From an uncultured Fluviicola sp. (GTDB lineage: Bacteria; Bacteroidota; Bacteroidia; Flavobacteriales; Crocinitomicaceae): a stretch of 64,000 nt of DNA. Shown here in pieces: positions 27,767-37,541 of the stretch (positions within the stretch are counted from its first letter, which is position 1; the number at the start of each line of letters is the position of its first letter). Position numbers and translations under genes: made by a program. The DNA is taken from positions 124,001 through 188,000 of the forward strand of contig NZ_CAMLDC010000001.1 in the NCBI RefSeq assembly GCF_946478805.1. Direction: 5' to 3'. Below the pieces are notes generated by a model, which was not told where the DNA came from, did not search any database, and was given only the letters and a program-made list of their open reading frames with translations.

Positions 27767-30700
27767 ATGACCATTATTTACTCGAATCGAGCGAGGATAT
27801 TTATGTCCTTACTTTTCAGCACCTTCTTCATTGCAGCATCTACTGCCCAATGTCCTGGATCAAACACCGGATACGTCAATGCGCAAGTGAGTTTGAACAA
27901 CGCTGCCGGCGGAACAGATCCCTGGAACAACCCCGGAAATGCATTAACTGATAACAACAGTTATGCGACAATGACCAATGCGGCCTTACTGATCGGAGGA
28001 ACTGTCAGAAGTTCCAATTTCCTGGTTCTGAGGAACCTGAATTTAAATATTCCGGTAAACGCGCAAATTTGTGGAGTCCAGGTAGAAATCAGGAAGTTAA
28101 GTTCCGATAACACCAGTTCCAATTGGACGCGTGATTTGGATATCCGATTGCTTAAGAACAATCAGATAACCGGAACGAATCACGCCAATACCGGGGTTAA
28201 CTGGCCAACTACTGAAACGGCTTTCACTTATGGTACGAATGCCGACTTATGGGGAACAACCCTGAATGGAATGGATGTAAGCAGCAATGGTTTCGGGGTG
28301 GCGATTGCCATCGAATCGCGCGCTGCCGGTCTACTTCTTCCTACGGTCATATCTTACATTGATGCAGTCCGGATACGGGTTTATTATTACGTCCCATCAA
28401 GTGATTCGGACAATGACGGTATCCAGGATGTGGCGGATATCGATTGGGATGGGGACGGAGTAGCAAACAATGCAGAGTTATTGCCGTGTACAGCAACTTC
28501 AACTCTTCCGTTGACAGCACAATCCGATCCAACGTTATATTACCCGACCATCTCGGGTGTTTCGGCAAACGTAATTACACGCAATACGGCTGGTGCCGGC
28601 TTGGTCAACTTTAATATATCTGAAAACTATTCTGCAGTTACCGGTTTGGAAATTTATACCGAACAAGATGTAGCTACTGCCGCAGACCAGTCTATTCAGG
28701 TAATCAGATTCAGTCAGCCGGTAAGTGACCTCTCGTTCAAACTTCAGGATATTGATATTGCTGCAGGGCAATTCCAGGATCGGATTACAGTGAATGCCTA
28801 TTCTTTTGGACAATTGTATCAAATTACTGCGGCTGATTATACCATAGGAACCGGGAATTTCAATATGTATGCCGGAAATAACAGGTTCCAGGGTTTGGTT
28901 GCGATGGATAATACAGAGTTGAATGGAACAATAACGGTTAACCTTCCCATCCTGGTCGATTCGGTTCGATTCATCTACGATAATATGGATGCGGGCCTTG
29001 GAAATCAGGGATATGGAATCGGTGAAATCAAATTCTGTTCTCCCTTAGCATCTTCACAGGATTTTGACAACGATGGAAAACCGGATTGGAAAGATCAGGA
29101 TTCAGATAACGATGGAATCTTGGATTTGTATGAATACCAAACTTCTGCTGGATTTATTCCTCCAACGGGAGCGGACTCCGATGGTGACGGATTAGATAAT
29201 GCATACGATGTGAGTACCGGTGGAACCTTGATTGTTCCGGTCAATACGGATGGAACAGATAACCCGGATTACATTGATCTGGATTCGGATAATGATGGAT
29301 TCTCAGACCAATTGGAAGGAAACGATGCCAATCACAATTGTGTAGCGGACTTCAATTTATTGAATATTGATACAGATAACGATGGATTGGATAATGCCTA
29401 TGATCCTGATAATGGAGGTACAACTGCTCCGAGACAAGATACGGATGGAAATGGAATTCCCGATTGGAGACAGAATTCGGTTCCGACAACTGCCGCTGCA
29501 GGAAACGACCAGAGTGGATGTGGAACAACTTATACCATGGACGCAAATGTTCCTGTTATCGGTCAAGGTTATTGGACTGTCGGTTCGGGAGCAGGTTCTT
29601 TCTCGAATATCAATGCGGCAAATGCTACGGTGTCCGGTTTGAATATGGGAGCCAATACCTACAACTGGATCATTTATACTGATGGATGTCATTCATCTTC
29701 GGACCAGGTTGTTATCAATCAAAGTACTCCGATCTCAACACCGAGTGCAATGACCAACGGACCCTTATGTGAAGGAACCACTCTAAATCTGACAACACCA
29801 ACTGTGGTAAGTGCAACTTATTCCTGGACGGGACCAAACAGTTTTGCGAGTAACTTACAAAACCCATCCATTCCAAATATTACTGCAACAAATGCCGGAA
29901 CGTATAATGTAACTGTTTCCATTGCCGGATGTAGTTCGGCTCCCGGAAGTGCTTCACTAATCGTCAATCCTGCTCCGACAGTACCGGCAGTTTCCAGTAA
30001 TTCACCCGTTTGTGGAGGTGGAACGATTAACTTGACTGTTCCGACTGTTACGGGAGCAACTTATCTTTGGTCCGGACCGAATGGTTTCAATTCAACTCTT
30101 CAGAATCCGTCTATCGGATCAGCGGGTAGCGTTCATGCTGGAACTTATTCCTTACAAATTACGGTAAGTGGTTGTTCTTCCATTGTTGCTTCGACAACCA
30201 ATGTGATCGTAACTCCTACACCGGCATCTACAACGGCTTCAAGTAATTCGCCGGTTTGTCAGAATGCAAGCATCAACCTTGCTGCCACGACTGTTCCGGG
30301 AGTGACTTATTCATGGACCGGGCCAAATGGATTTACAAGTACGGATCAAAATCCGATCATACCTAACGCGCAATCAGTGAATGCAGGTTCTTACTCCGTG
30401 ACTACTGTTGTAAGTGGATGCAGTTCGTCCGCAAGTTCAACTTCAGTAGTTATCAATCCGAGTACGACGATCGCTTTGGGAACGGTTTCGAATCCGACAA
30501 CTTGTTCATCAGCGGATGGAAGTATCCAGGTAACAGGCTCTGCAACAGGAAATCTGACGTGGACAGGTACTTCTTCAGGAAGCCAGGTAGGGGTGACTCT
30601 TCCGGCGACTATTCCGAATTTGGGTTCTGGGTCATATACTATTTCGTTGGTGCTGGCATCAGGATGCTCATCCAATATTCTGGCGCAGACACTTAGTGGT

Positions 30701-33241
30701 CCAAGTGCACCAGCTACTCCGACAATTACACCTGGAGGTCCGACGACATTCTGTTCAGGAGGTTCAGTTACCCTGACATCATCACCGGCAACGACTTATT
30801 TGTGGTCAACAGGAGAAACAACCTCCTCTATCTCTGTTTCTGCAGGAGGTTCTTATACCGTAACAGTTGGAAATGGATCAGGTTGTGTTGCAACTTCTTC
30901 AGTTACGCTAGTCACAGTGAATCCTTCTCCGAGTGTACCGATCATTGTGGCTGGGGGACCAACTACATTCTGTACAGGAGGGTCCGTAACCTTGACATCA
31001 TCATCAGCAACTGGAAATACTTGGTCAACGACCGAAGTCACTCAAGTGATTACGGTATCAACTTCAGGAACATACACTGTAACAGTATCCAATGGAACAT
31101 GTAGTGCAACAAGCGCCGGAACCAGTATAACTGTTACTCCACCACCGGCAACTCCAACAATTACACCTGGAGGTCCGACAACTTTCTGCAGTGGTGGTTC
31201 TGTTACTTTAACTTCATCCGCACCAACCGGGAATAACTGGTCGACAAGTGAAACAACGAGTTCAATTGTTGTTTCTGCAAGTGGATCGTATACCGTAAGC
31301 GTCGGGTCAGGAAGTTGTACGGCTTCAAGTACACCGATTGCCGTTACGGTGAACCCTTCACCAACAGCAACAATTACACCCGGAGGCCCGACTTCATTTT
31401 GTGCCGGAGGTTCGGTGACACTGACCGCCTCTGCAGGTGGAAGTTATTTGTGGTCATCAGGACAAACGACGCAATCAATTACAGCATCTGCTTCCGGGTC
31501 TTATACAGTTACAGTAACAACCAGCGGATGCAGCGCGACAAGTGCAGCAACAGTAGTAACAGTGAGTACTACCCCTACAACGCCGGTGATAACTCCCGGA
31601 GGTCCAACGACATTCTGTTTAGGAGGTTCTGTCACCTTGACTTCGTCAGCTGCAGGTTCCTATCTTTGGTCGAATGGTTCGACAACTCAAGCGATTACAG
31701 TTTCAGGTTCGGGTTCCTATTCGGTAACGATCACTACCGGAGGTTGTTCGGCTTCGAGCGCTCCAACGACGGTTACTGTAAATCCGACTCCTGCAACGCC
31801 AAGCATTACTGCTGGTGGTCCGACAAATTTCTGTGCAGGCGATTCAGTCCAATTGACATCTTCTCCGGCAACCGCTTATTTGTGGTCGAACGGATCTACA
31901 AGTCAATCTATCTGGGCTTCGGCAACAGGTACATTTACAGTTACCGTTTCCAACGGAACATGTTCTTCACAGGCATCATCGCCGGTTTCAGTGACCATGA
32001 TTGATTGTAATATCGATACGGATGGTGACGGATTGACAGACTTTGATGAGGTAACTAATACCGGAACAGATCCGAATAACCCGGATACAGACGGCGATGG
32101 TTATGGTGATGGAGCAGAGGTCACTTTTGGCTCAGATCCATTGAATCCATGTGATCCGAATCCGAATAACCCGGTTTGTGACCAGGATGGCGACGGATTG
32201 ACAAATGCGGAAGAAGGAACTGCCGGTACAAATCCGACAAATCCGGATACCGATGGAGATGGGGTATTGGATGGAGAAGAAGTGGACGGAGTGGATGATC
32301 CTTCAACACCTTATGTAGTTACAGGAACATCTGATCCGCTGGATCCATGTGACCCGATTAATACAAGTCCTGCCTGCGACACTGACGGTGATGGATTGAA
32401 TAATGGAGATGAAGCGACAAACGGCACAGATCCGAACAATCCGGATACTGATGGTGATGGATTCAATGACGGATATGAAGTCACTACAGGAACTGATCCA
32501 TTGGATCCGTGTGATCCGAACACCATGAGCGTTGCTTGTGATGTGGATGGAGACGGATTAACGAATGGTGAAGAAGGAACTGCCGGAACGAATCCGAATA
32601 ACCCGGATACCGATGGAGATGGAGTATTAGATGGGGAAGAAGTTCACGGAGTGGATGACCCTTCCACGCCATATGTTACAACGGGAACATCCGATCCGTT
32701 GGATCCATGTGATCCGTTGCCGACCAGTGTAGCTTGTGATGGCGATGGCGATGGCGTCTCTAATGGCGATGAAGCAACAAACGGAACAAATCCGAACGAT
32801 CCGGACACCGATGGTGACGGAGTATCTGACGGAGAGGAAATATATGGAATTGATGATTCCACAACTGTATATGTTCCAACCGGTACTTCCGACCCGCTTG
32901 ATCCTTGTGACCCGCTTCCGAATGCGCCTTCGTGTAACCCTGGAGGTGGTACTGGAGGACCTGGTGTCGTTGTTCCGGAAGGATTCTCTCCGAATGGGGA
33001 TAATTCCAATGAAACACTGATTATTCCAAACCTGGAAGATTATCCGAAGCATGTGTTCAAAGTGTTCAATCGCTGGGGTGAGGAAGTCTACAAGGCAAGT
33101 CCTTATAACAATGATTGGGACGGAACGAACCAGGGAAAAATGGCCGTTGGAAAAGAGGCTTTGCCTTCGGGTACATACTTCTACATCCTGGATTTGGATG
33201 GAGATAAGATAGTTAAAGGTTATATCTACATAACAAGGTAG
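27767..33241 (+). CDS. Giant repeat adhesin with thrombospondin type 3 repeats and T9SS type B domain
   Basis: This 1824-residue surface protein has a signal peptide (1-27), an N-terminal domain (30-210) and calcium-binding DxDxDG segments (about 212-230 and 430-570). Three Ig-like repeats with the SWTGPN-type motif lie at about 655-895, then a SprB-like module (895-980). Six repeats of about 72 residues, each starting with a form of [14 protein letters not shown], span 985-1410. Thrombospondin type 3 repeats with DTDGDG loops lie at 1418-1722, and the type B sorting domain at about 1735-1824 ([23 protein letters not shown]). It is probably a calcium-stiffened adhesin. PorP/SprF and PorE-like genes follow at once. 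Confidence 0.92.
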   Translation: MTIIYSNRARIFMSLLFSTFFIAASTAQCPGSNTGYVNAQVSLNNAAGGTDPWNNPGNALTDNNSYATMTNAALLIGGTVRSSNFLVLRNLNLNIPVNAQICGVQVEIRKLSSDNTSSNWTRDLDIRLLKNNQITGTNHANTGVNWPTTETAFTYGTNADLWGTTLNGMDVSSNGFGVAIAIESRAAGLLLPTVISYIDAVRIRVYYYVPSSDSDNDGIQDVADIDWDGDGVANNAELLPCTATSTLPLTAQSDPTLYYPTISGVSANVITRNTAGAGLVNFNISENYSAVTGLEIYTEQDVATAADQSIQVIRFSQPVSDLSFKLQDIDIAAGQFQDRITVNAYSFGQLYQITAADYTIGTGNFNMYAGNNRFQGLVAMDNTELNGTITVNLPILVDSVRFIYDNMDAGLGNQGYGIGEIKFCSPLASSQDFDNDGKPDWKDQDSDNDGILDLYEYQTSAGFIPPTGADSDGDGLDNAYDVSTGGTLIVPVNTDGTDNPDYIDLDSDNDGFSDQLEGNDANHNCVADFNLLNIDTDNDGLDNAYDPDNGGTTAPRQDTDGNGIPDWRQNSVPTTAAAGNDQSGCGTTYTMDANVPVIGQGYWTVGSGAGSFSNINAANATVSGLNMGANTYNWIIYTDGCHSSSDQVVINQSTPISTPSAMTNGPLCEGTTLNLTTPTVVSATYSWTGPNSFASNLQNPSIPNITATNAGTYNVTVSIAGCSSAPGSASLIVNPAPTVPAVSSNSPVCGGGTINLTVPTVTGATYLWSGPNGFNSTLQNPSIGSAGSVHAGTYSLQITVSGCSSIVASTTNVIVTPTPASTTASSNSPVCQNASINLAATTVPGVTYSWTGPNGFTSTDQNPIIPNAQSVNAGSYSVTTVVSGCSSSASSTSVVINPSTTIALGTVSNPTTCSSADGSIQVTGSATGNLTWTGTSSGSQVGVTLPATIPNLGSGSYTISLVLASGCSSNILAQTLSGPSAPATPTITPGGPTTFCSGGSVTLTSSPATTYLWSTGETTSSISVSAGGSYTVTVGNGSGCVATSSVTLVTVNPSPSVPIIVAGGPTTFCTGGSVTLTSSSATGNTWSTTEVTQVITVSTSGTYTVTVSNGTCSATSAGTSITVTPPPATPTITPGGPTTFCSGGSVTLTSSAPTGNNWSTSETTSSIVVSASGSYTVSVGSGSCTASSTPIAVTVNPSPTATITPGGPTSFCAGGSVTLTASAGGSYLWSSGQTTQSITASASGSYTVTVTTSGCSATSAATVVTVSTTPTTPVITPGGPTTFCLGGSVTLTSSAAGSYLWSNGSTTQAITVSGSGSYSVTITTGGCSASSAPTTVTVNPTPATPSITAGGPTNFCAGDSVQLTSSPATAYLWSNGSTSQSIWASATGTFTVTVSNGTCSSQASSPVSVTMIDCNIDTDGDGLTDFDEVTNTGTDPNNPDTDGDGYGDGAEVTFGSDPLNPCDPNPNNPVCDQDGDGLTNAEEGTAGTNPTNPDTDGDGVLDGEEVDGVDDPSTPYVVTGTSDPLDPCDPINTSPACDTDGDGLNNGDEATNGTDPNNPDTDGDGFNDGYEVTTGTDPLDPCDPNTMSVACDVDGDGLTNGEEGTAGTNPNNPDTDGDGVLDGEEVHGVDDPSTPYVTTGTSDPLDPCDPLPTSVACDGDGDGVSNGDEATNGTNPNDPDTDGDGVSDGEEIYGIDDSTTVYVPTGTSDPLDPCDPLPNAPSCNPGGGTGGPGVVVPEGFSPNGDNSNETLIIPNLEDYPKHVFKVFNRWGEEVYKASPYNNDWDGTNQGKMAVGKEALPSGTYFYILDLDGDKIVKGYIYITR
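30718..31995 (+). repeat. Six in-frame Ig-like repeats with highly similar DNA
   Basis: Each unit of about 216 bases encodes one Ig-like module. Stretches around the GGPTTFC motif are nearly identical at the DNA level between copies, for example near 30722 and 31161. Confidence 0.8.
32019..32930 (+). repeat. Tandem thrombospondin type 3 coding repeats
   Basis: Alternating long and short units encode DTDGDGxxDGEE and SDPLDPCDP motifs. The nucleotide sequence repeats closely, including the run through GATCCG-rich segments near 32330 and 32690. Confidence 0.8.
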
Positions 33242-33274
33242 GAGAATGCTTAGAGCAGATTAAAAAGAGAAGAG

Positions 33275-34207
33275 ATGAAAAAAAGATTCATATTAATAGC
33301 ATTGATTGTTTTAGGATTAAATCAATTGCATGCACAGCAACAGGCGGCATACACTCATTACATGTATAACACGTTGGTGGTCAACCCGGCATATGCCGGA
33401 AGCAGGGACGCGCTCACGTTCACCGCATTGGGAAGATTCCAATGGGTTGGATTCAAAGGCGCCCCGACAACACAAACATTCACAGTTCATACACCCATCG
33501 CCAAAAAGAATATCGGGTTGGGATTGAGTCTGATGAATGATAAAATCGGTCCCACAAACAATACGGCAGTGAATGTGGATTTCGCTTATCGGTTGAAACT
33601 ATCCGAAAAAGCACGTTTGTGTTTCGGTATCAATGGCGGATTTAACAGCTTTTCAGCAAATGTGAACTCCCTGACTCTGGCTGATCCGAATGATGCGTCA
33701 TTTATGCAGAATATGAGAGGTAAAATGCTCCCTAGCCTGGGAGCCGGGATTTATTTCCAGATGCCTAATTTTTACTTAGGCGCATCTGTTCCTTCCCTCC
33801 TGGAAAATAATTTGTTTGCAACGGGTAACAGCAATGCAATGGATATTTCCAAAGAGCGGAGACACTATTATTTCATTGCAGGTGCCGTATTCACCCTTTC
33901 GCCTTCGGTAAAATTCAAACCTACCGCATTGGCAAAGTTGGTGCAGAATGCTCCTTTCCAGGTTGATGTTACAGGAACGTTCATGTTGCGGGAACTGATC
34001 GATCTTGGAATCATGTATCGAACCGGAGACGGTATCGGCGCATTGGTCGGTGTTCATGTCTCCAAACAATTCCTTTTCGGATATTCTTTTGACTGGTCAA
34101 CAGGAGTTCGGACAGGTAAGTTTAATGGAGGAAGTCATGAAATCATGTTGCGTTATGATTTACTCTTCAACAACGATGAAAAAATTAAATCCCCTAGATA
34201 CTTCTAA
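33275..34207 (+). CDS. PorP/SprF family outer-membrane protein
   Basis: This is the second PorP/SprF barrel in the window. A signal peptide (1-20, ending LHAQ) precedes QQAAYTHYMYNTLVVNPAYAGS, the family's classical N-terminus. Beta strands continue to residue 310 with no extra tail, unlike the copy at 15.2 kb. It starts 33 bases after the adhesin stop and ends 1 base before the OmpA-family gene, so the three genes form one operon. By analogy with SprF/SprB it should be needed for display of the upstream adhesin. Confidence 0.92.
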   Translation: MKKRFILIALIVLGLNQLHAQQQAAYTHYMYNTLVVNPAYAGSRDALTFTALGRFQWVGFKGAPTTQTFTVHTPIAKKNIGLGLSLMNDKIGPTNNTAVNVDFAYRLKLSEKARLCFGINGGFNSFSANVNSLTLADPNDASFMQNMRGKMLPSLGAGIYFQMPNFYLGASVPSLLENNLFATGNSNAMDISKERRHYYFIAGAVFTLSPSVKFKPTALAKLVQNAPFQVDVTGTFMLRELIDLGIMYRTGDGIGALVGVHVSKQFLFGYSFDWSTGVRTGKFNGGSHEIMLRYDLLFNNDEKIKSPRYF

Positions 34208-34208
34208 T

Positions 34209-36410
34209 ATGAAAAGAATCATACTATTTGCTGTTTCATGCTTACTTATCAGTTGGGTGTCAGCGCAGGAAAAAAATGAAATTATCGGGACTACCGAGTT
34301 AAATAATTACGACTATTATGCATCTGTTTCAACACTTGAAAAAGTGAAGGATAAGGATGCCGGAGTACTTCGCAAATTGGCTGAAGGTTATGATATGATC
34401 GGGAATTCTGCGAATGCAGAAGCTTGTTATGCTGCAATTTGCAAACGCATGGACCGGATTCCGAATGATCACCTGGAGTACGCACGGGTCCTGATGAAGA
34501 ATCAAAAATATGCAGAGGCGGAGACGCAACTGAAGATCTATTCGGAATTGAACCCGAAAGACAGTGAGATGGACCGCTTCAAATTGTTGAACGAGTCTTT
34601 GGCAAAGTTTTCTACTCAGGGAGTTGCTATCAAGGTTCAAAATGCTCCATTCAATACAGAAGAAGAGGATTTTGGACCGGCAATCCATAACGGGAAATTG
34701 TTTTTCACTTCGTCCAGGAGAAAAAGCGAGGCTGTTAACAGGACCTGGTTGGGGAATCGCCTTTCATTTCTAGATTTATACCAGGCAGACATCAATCCTT
34801 CCGATAACAGTGTGGCAAACATTCATTCCATTAAAAACAAGAAGGTCAACAAGAAATACCATGAAGGACCGGTCGCATTTTCTCCTGATGGAAAACAAGC
34901 ATTCATTACACGCAATAACTACCAGGAGAAAGCAATCGACGGAACCCGGCTTTTTTCCCTGTTTGTTTCCAATCTGAATGGAGAAATCTGGTCAGAACCG
35001 ACACCGATCATGTTTAATAGCAATGATTACAGTGTAGGACACGCTACGCTTTCCCCTGACGGTAAAACCTTGTTTTTCGCTTCCGATATGCCGGGGGGAA
35101 AAGGGGGAGTTGATATCTATCGTTCCAGATGGCAGGATGGAAATTGGTCTGTTCCGGAAAATATGGCTTCAATCAATACAAGTGGTGACGAGATGTTTCC
35201 TTTTTTCCATGAATCAGGTATTTTCTTTTTCTCTTCTGATGGTTATGCCGGTTATGGAGGATTGGATGTGTTTGTGGGACAATACAAAGACGACGATATC
35301 AAGCAAACCCGAAATGTAGGGGCGCCATTCAATTCTTCCGGAGACGATTTCTCGGTTTGGATGAATCCGGATGCTAAAACGGGAATGTTCTCTTCCAACA
35401 GGACAGGCGGAAAAGGGAATGATGATCTGTACACCTTTTCAATGGATAAGCCCTTCACCTTTGCACGGACAGTCAAGATCACTGCAAAGGATGAAAAAGG
35501 GAATAAGTTGGCAGGCGTTCAGATCAAAATGAAAGATGCTTCCGGCAATGAATTGGCAACATTGACTTCTGACGCAAATGCGGAAACTGTCTACGAAACT
35601 TCAGAAGTCGGCTCCTTCAATTTGGACGGAATGAAAAAAGATTATTTCGAATCGAAAACAACGGTGAAAATCACAGATGAATCTCCTGAATTGCTGTCTG
35701 CAGATTTGGTATTGGAAAAAGATCCCGGGTTCATGCTTTTGGTTAAGGTACTCGATAAAAAATCGGGATCCGTGCTGGATAGTGTGAAAGTGACTTTGAT
35801 CAACAACATGACCGGCAAGGAGGAAGTGTATTATACCAATAAGGAAGGCGCAATCAAACGACCGATTTATGACAAGAAGTTGAATGACCGGGTTTCTTAC
35901 AATATCCGGATGGAAAAAACGGGTTACCTGCCAAGAGGGACGACCTATAATAAAGAACTGACCGCTCCGGGAGTGTATGATGTTTCCAAAGATCTGAACC
36001 TGGCAATTGAAAAAATGGAAGTTGGAACGGATCTGGCGAAAGCGATTGATCTGAAACCGATTTATTTTGACCTGGCGAAGTATGATATCCGCCCGGATGC
36101 TGCAGTGGAATTGGATAAGATCGTGGCAATCATGAACGAATTCCCGACAATGGTGGTTGAACTCGGTTCTCATACGGATTGCAGGGGAACAGCACTTAAG
36201 AACCTGGAACTTTCCCAGAAACGGGCAGATGCTTCGGCAAACTACATAAAAGCAAGGATCAAAGATCCATACCGTATTGCAGGAAAAGGATACGGGGAAA
36301 CAAAGATCTTGAACGGTTGTTCCTGTGAAGGACCAAAAAAACAACCGAAATATACGGAAGCACAGCATGCTGTGAACCGTAGAACGGAATTCCTGGTAGT
36401 GAAGATTTAA
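34209..36410 (+). CDS. PorE-like OmpA-family protein (TPR, propeller, regulatory-like and OmpA domains)
   Basis: The ATG at 34209 gives 733 residues. Order: signal peptide (1-20, ending VSAQ), TPR-like helices (about 20-130), a PD40/TolB-like propeller (about 140-420) with phrases like FSPDGKQAF and LSPDGKTLFFASD, carboxypeptidase-regulatory-like beta modules (about 420-600), and a C-terminal OmpA peptidoglycan-binding domain (about 613-733). The last carries IYFDLAKYDIRPDA and HTDCRG plus LSQKRADA. This is the arrangement described for PorE, a T9SS component in Porphyromonas. Here it is linked to one adhesin and one PorP, so it may be a dedicated paralogue. Confidence 0.9.
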   Translation: MKRIILFAVSCLLISWVSAQEKNEIIGTTELNNYDYYASVSTLEKVKDKDAGVLRKLAEGYDMIGNSANAEACYAAICKRMDRIPNDHLEYARVLMKNQKYAEAETQLKIYSELNPKDSEMDRFKLLNESLAKFSTQGVAIKVQNAPFNTEEEDFGPAIHNGKLFFTSSRRKSEAVNRTWLGNRLSFLDLYQADINPSDNSVANIHSIKNKKVNKKYHEGPVAFSPDGKQAFITRNNYQEKAIDGTRLFSLFVSNLNGEIWSEPTPIMFNSNDYSVGHATLSPDGKTLFFASDMPGGKGGVDIYRSRWQDGNWSVPENMASINTSGDEMFPFFHESGIFFFSSDGYAGYGGLDVFVGQYKDDDIKQTRNVGAPFNSSGDDFSVWMNPDAKTGMFSSNRTGGKGNDDLYTFSMDKPFTFARTVKITAKDEKGNKLAGVQIKMKDASGNELATLTSDANAETVYETSEVGSFNLDGMKKDYFESKTTVKITDESPELLSADLVLEKDPGFMLLVKVLDKKSGSVLDSVKVTLINNMTGKEEVYYTNKEGAIKRPIYDKKLNDRVSYNIRMEKTGYLPRGTTYNKELTAPGVYDVSKDLNLAIEKMEVGTDLAKAIDLKPIYFDLAKYDIRPDAAVELDKIVAIMNEFPTMVVELGSHTDCRGTALKNLELSQKRADASANYIKARIKDPYRIAGKGYGETKILNGCSCEGPKKQPKYTEAQHAVNRRTEFLVVKI

Positions 36411-36497
36411 CCTTCACCAAATTGAAAAGGGCGGATTCATCGAGTGTCTGCCCTTTTTCGTTGATTGGAATCCTCAGTGTGTTCACAGTGAAAAGAG

Positions 36498-36505
36498 TAT
36501 ATTTG
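36498..36505 (+). promoter_or_regulatory. -7 promoter box of the DUF5684-like gene
   Basis: TATATTTG matches TAnnTTTG and lies 24 bases before the ATG at 36530. Confidence 0.5.
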
Positions 36506-36529
36506 GTTCAACTTTAAAACTAATGACTT

Positions 36530-36910
36530 ATGATTATCGTACTACTTTTCTTCTTTATCGTCTACTTCGGAATAATTGCTTTAATGATCATTTCCATGTG
36601 GAAAGTATATGAAAAAGCAAATAAACCCGGTTGGGCTGCAATTGTTCCTGTCTATAACCTGATAATTATGCTGGAAATAGCGAAAAAACCGACTTGGTGG
36701 GTGGCTATGTATTTCGTACCGGTTGCAAACATTGTATTCATGATAATGACCATGAACGGTGTTTCTAAAAACTTTGGGAAAGACGAAGGTTTTACTGTCG
36801 GAATGGTGCTGCTGGGAATTGTTTTCTGGCCGATCCTGGCTTTCGGTAGTGCACGTTATGTGGACAACAAGGCAATGGTAAATTCAAGCAACGATTTATT
36901 GGATTCGTAA
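36530..36910 (+). CDS. Small membrane protein, DUF5684-like
   Basis: This 126-residue integral membrane protein has three or four helices. The motif KPGWAAIVPVYNLIIMLEIA in the first half and FGSARYVD near the end match a widespread family of unknown function (DUF5684) that is sometimes fused to signal peptidases. Its own promoter box lies upstream and a strong hairpin terminator downstream, so it is a monocistronic unit. Function is unknown. Confidence 0.75.
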   Translation: MIIVLLFFFIVYFGIIALMIISMWKVYEKANKPGWAAIVPVYNLIIMLEIAKKPTWWVAMYFVPVANIVFMIMTMNGVSKNFGKDEGFTVGMVLLGIVFWPILAFGSARYVDNKAMVNSSNDLLDS

Positions 36911-36930
36911 AGAACTTTCACAAGATAGAA

Positions 36931-36965
36931 GAAGCACCGATCAACTGATCGGTGCTTCTTGCTTT
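36931..36965 (+). terminator. Strong intrinsic terminator
   Basis: GAAGCACCGATC pairs perfectly with GATCGGTGCTTC (36931-36958, short loop), followed by TTGCTTTT. It ends the small membrane protein transcript. Confidence 0.85.
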
Positions 36966-37273
36966 TATTGAGTTATTTTTTACAATTGAATACTCAATTT
37001 TTCCAGGTGACCATACTTTTTTCGATGATTCATTTTCGCTTCAAAGTGGGCGCAAAACGATTTGAAAACCTTACTCAGCCAGAAAATAGATGTGAATTTT
37101 AAAATAAAGAAAATGTTAAAACGTGAATTTAGTATTATTCAACAATAATTGATGTATCAATTTAAATTGCCCTAGTAACCAGCTAATTAACAGATGCACA
37201 ACTATTTTAACACTTTGTTAAATCGTTTTAGTCCGGATTATTCCGCCAATCGAATTATCCGTACCTCTTGTGA

Positions 37274-37290
37274 GAGTATATTTAATATAC
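37274..37290. repeat. Perfect inverted repeat overlapping the candidate RNA promoter
   Basis: AGTATATT and AATATACT flank a single T between the possible -33 and -7 elements. The placement would suit an operator, but this is inference only. Confidence 0.35.
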
Positions 37291-37456
37291 TATCTTTCGT
37301 CAAAGAAACTTTGAAATAGTCTATGAAATGCAGGTGATTTGGTTCACCAATTGTGCAAATCAATAAAAATATACGGGTACATATTGTTTCATAAAATGAA
37401 ACAAATATGGCTCAAGGAGCTCTTACGCAAGAGTTAGTTAGGTTAAGTTGTAGTAG

Positions 37457-37494
37457 AGAAGCCCATTGAACTTTGTTCGATGGGCTTCTTTTTT
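37457..37494 (+). terminator. Intrinsic terminator with no assigned gene upstream
   Basis: AGAAGCCCAT (37457-37466) pairs with ATGGGCTTCT (37480-37489), with an inner GAAC/GTTC, followed by TTTTT. The T run is on the plus strand only, so it does not serve the convergent uvrA gene. Confidence 0.85.
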
Positions 37495-37541
37495 GTAGCT
37501 TGCTTTACAACTGAAGATACTCCGCTAGTCGTTCTTCGTTT

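Larger units (their letters stand above)
36966..37494 (+). ncRNA. Candidate structured small RNA (about 37300-37494) in a gene-free region
   Basis: Between the terminator at 36931-36965 and the uvrA stop there is no convincing gene. From 37300 on I see a chain of hairpins: TCAAAG/CTTTGA (37300-37314), GGTGA/TCACC (37333-37348), a stem at 37384-37404 (TTGTTTCAT / ATGAAACAA), CTCTT/AAGAG near 37420-37433, and a strong intrinsic terminator at 37457-37494. A TTG at 37268 and TATCTTTC at 37291, 20 bases apart, resemble a promoter with one mismatch. This would give an RNA of about 190 bases. Short frames such as one starting at 37407 are possible but unsupported. Confidence 0.45.

Noticed and set aside
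30718..32930. CRISPR-like regular repeats
   Set aside because: The repeats are in frame, encode Ig-like and thrombospondin modules, and have no unique spacers of uniform size.
34005..34208. 68-codon upstream extension of the PorE-like protein
   Set aside because: It lies within the PorP/SprF gene in another frame and would bury the signal peptide; ATG at 34209 is the start.
37407..37469. Short frame starting ATGGCTCAAGG, about 20 codons, in the gene desert
   Set aside because: No similarity that I recognise, and the frame runs into the terminator stem; an RNA product is the simpler reading.
37457..37494. tRNA-like T-loop motif (GTTCGA)
   Set aside because: The motif is part of a simple terminator hairpin; no acceptor, D or anticodon stem can be built around it.
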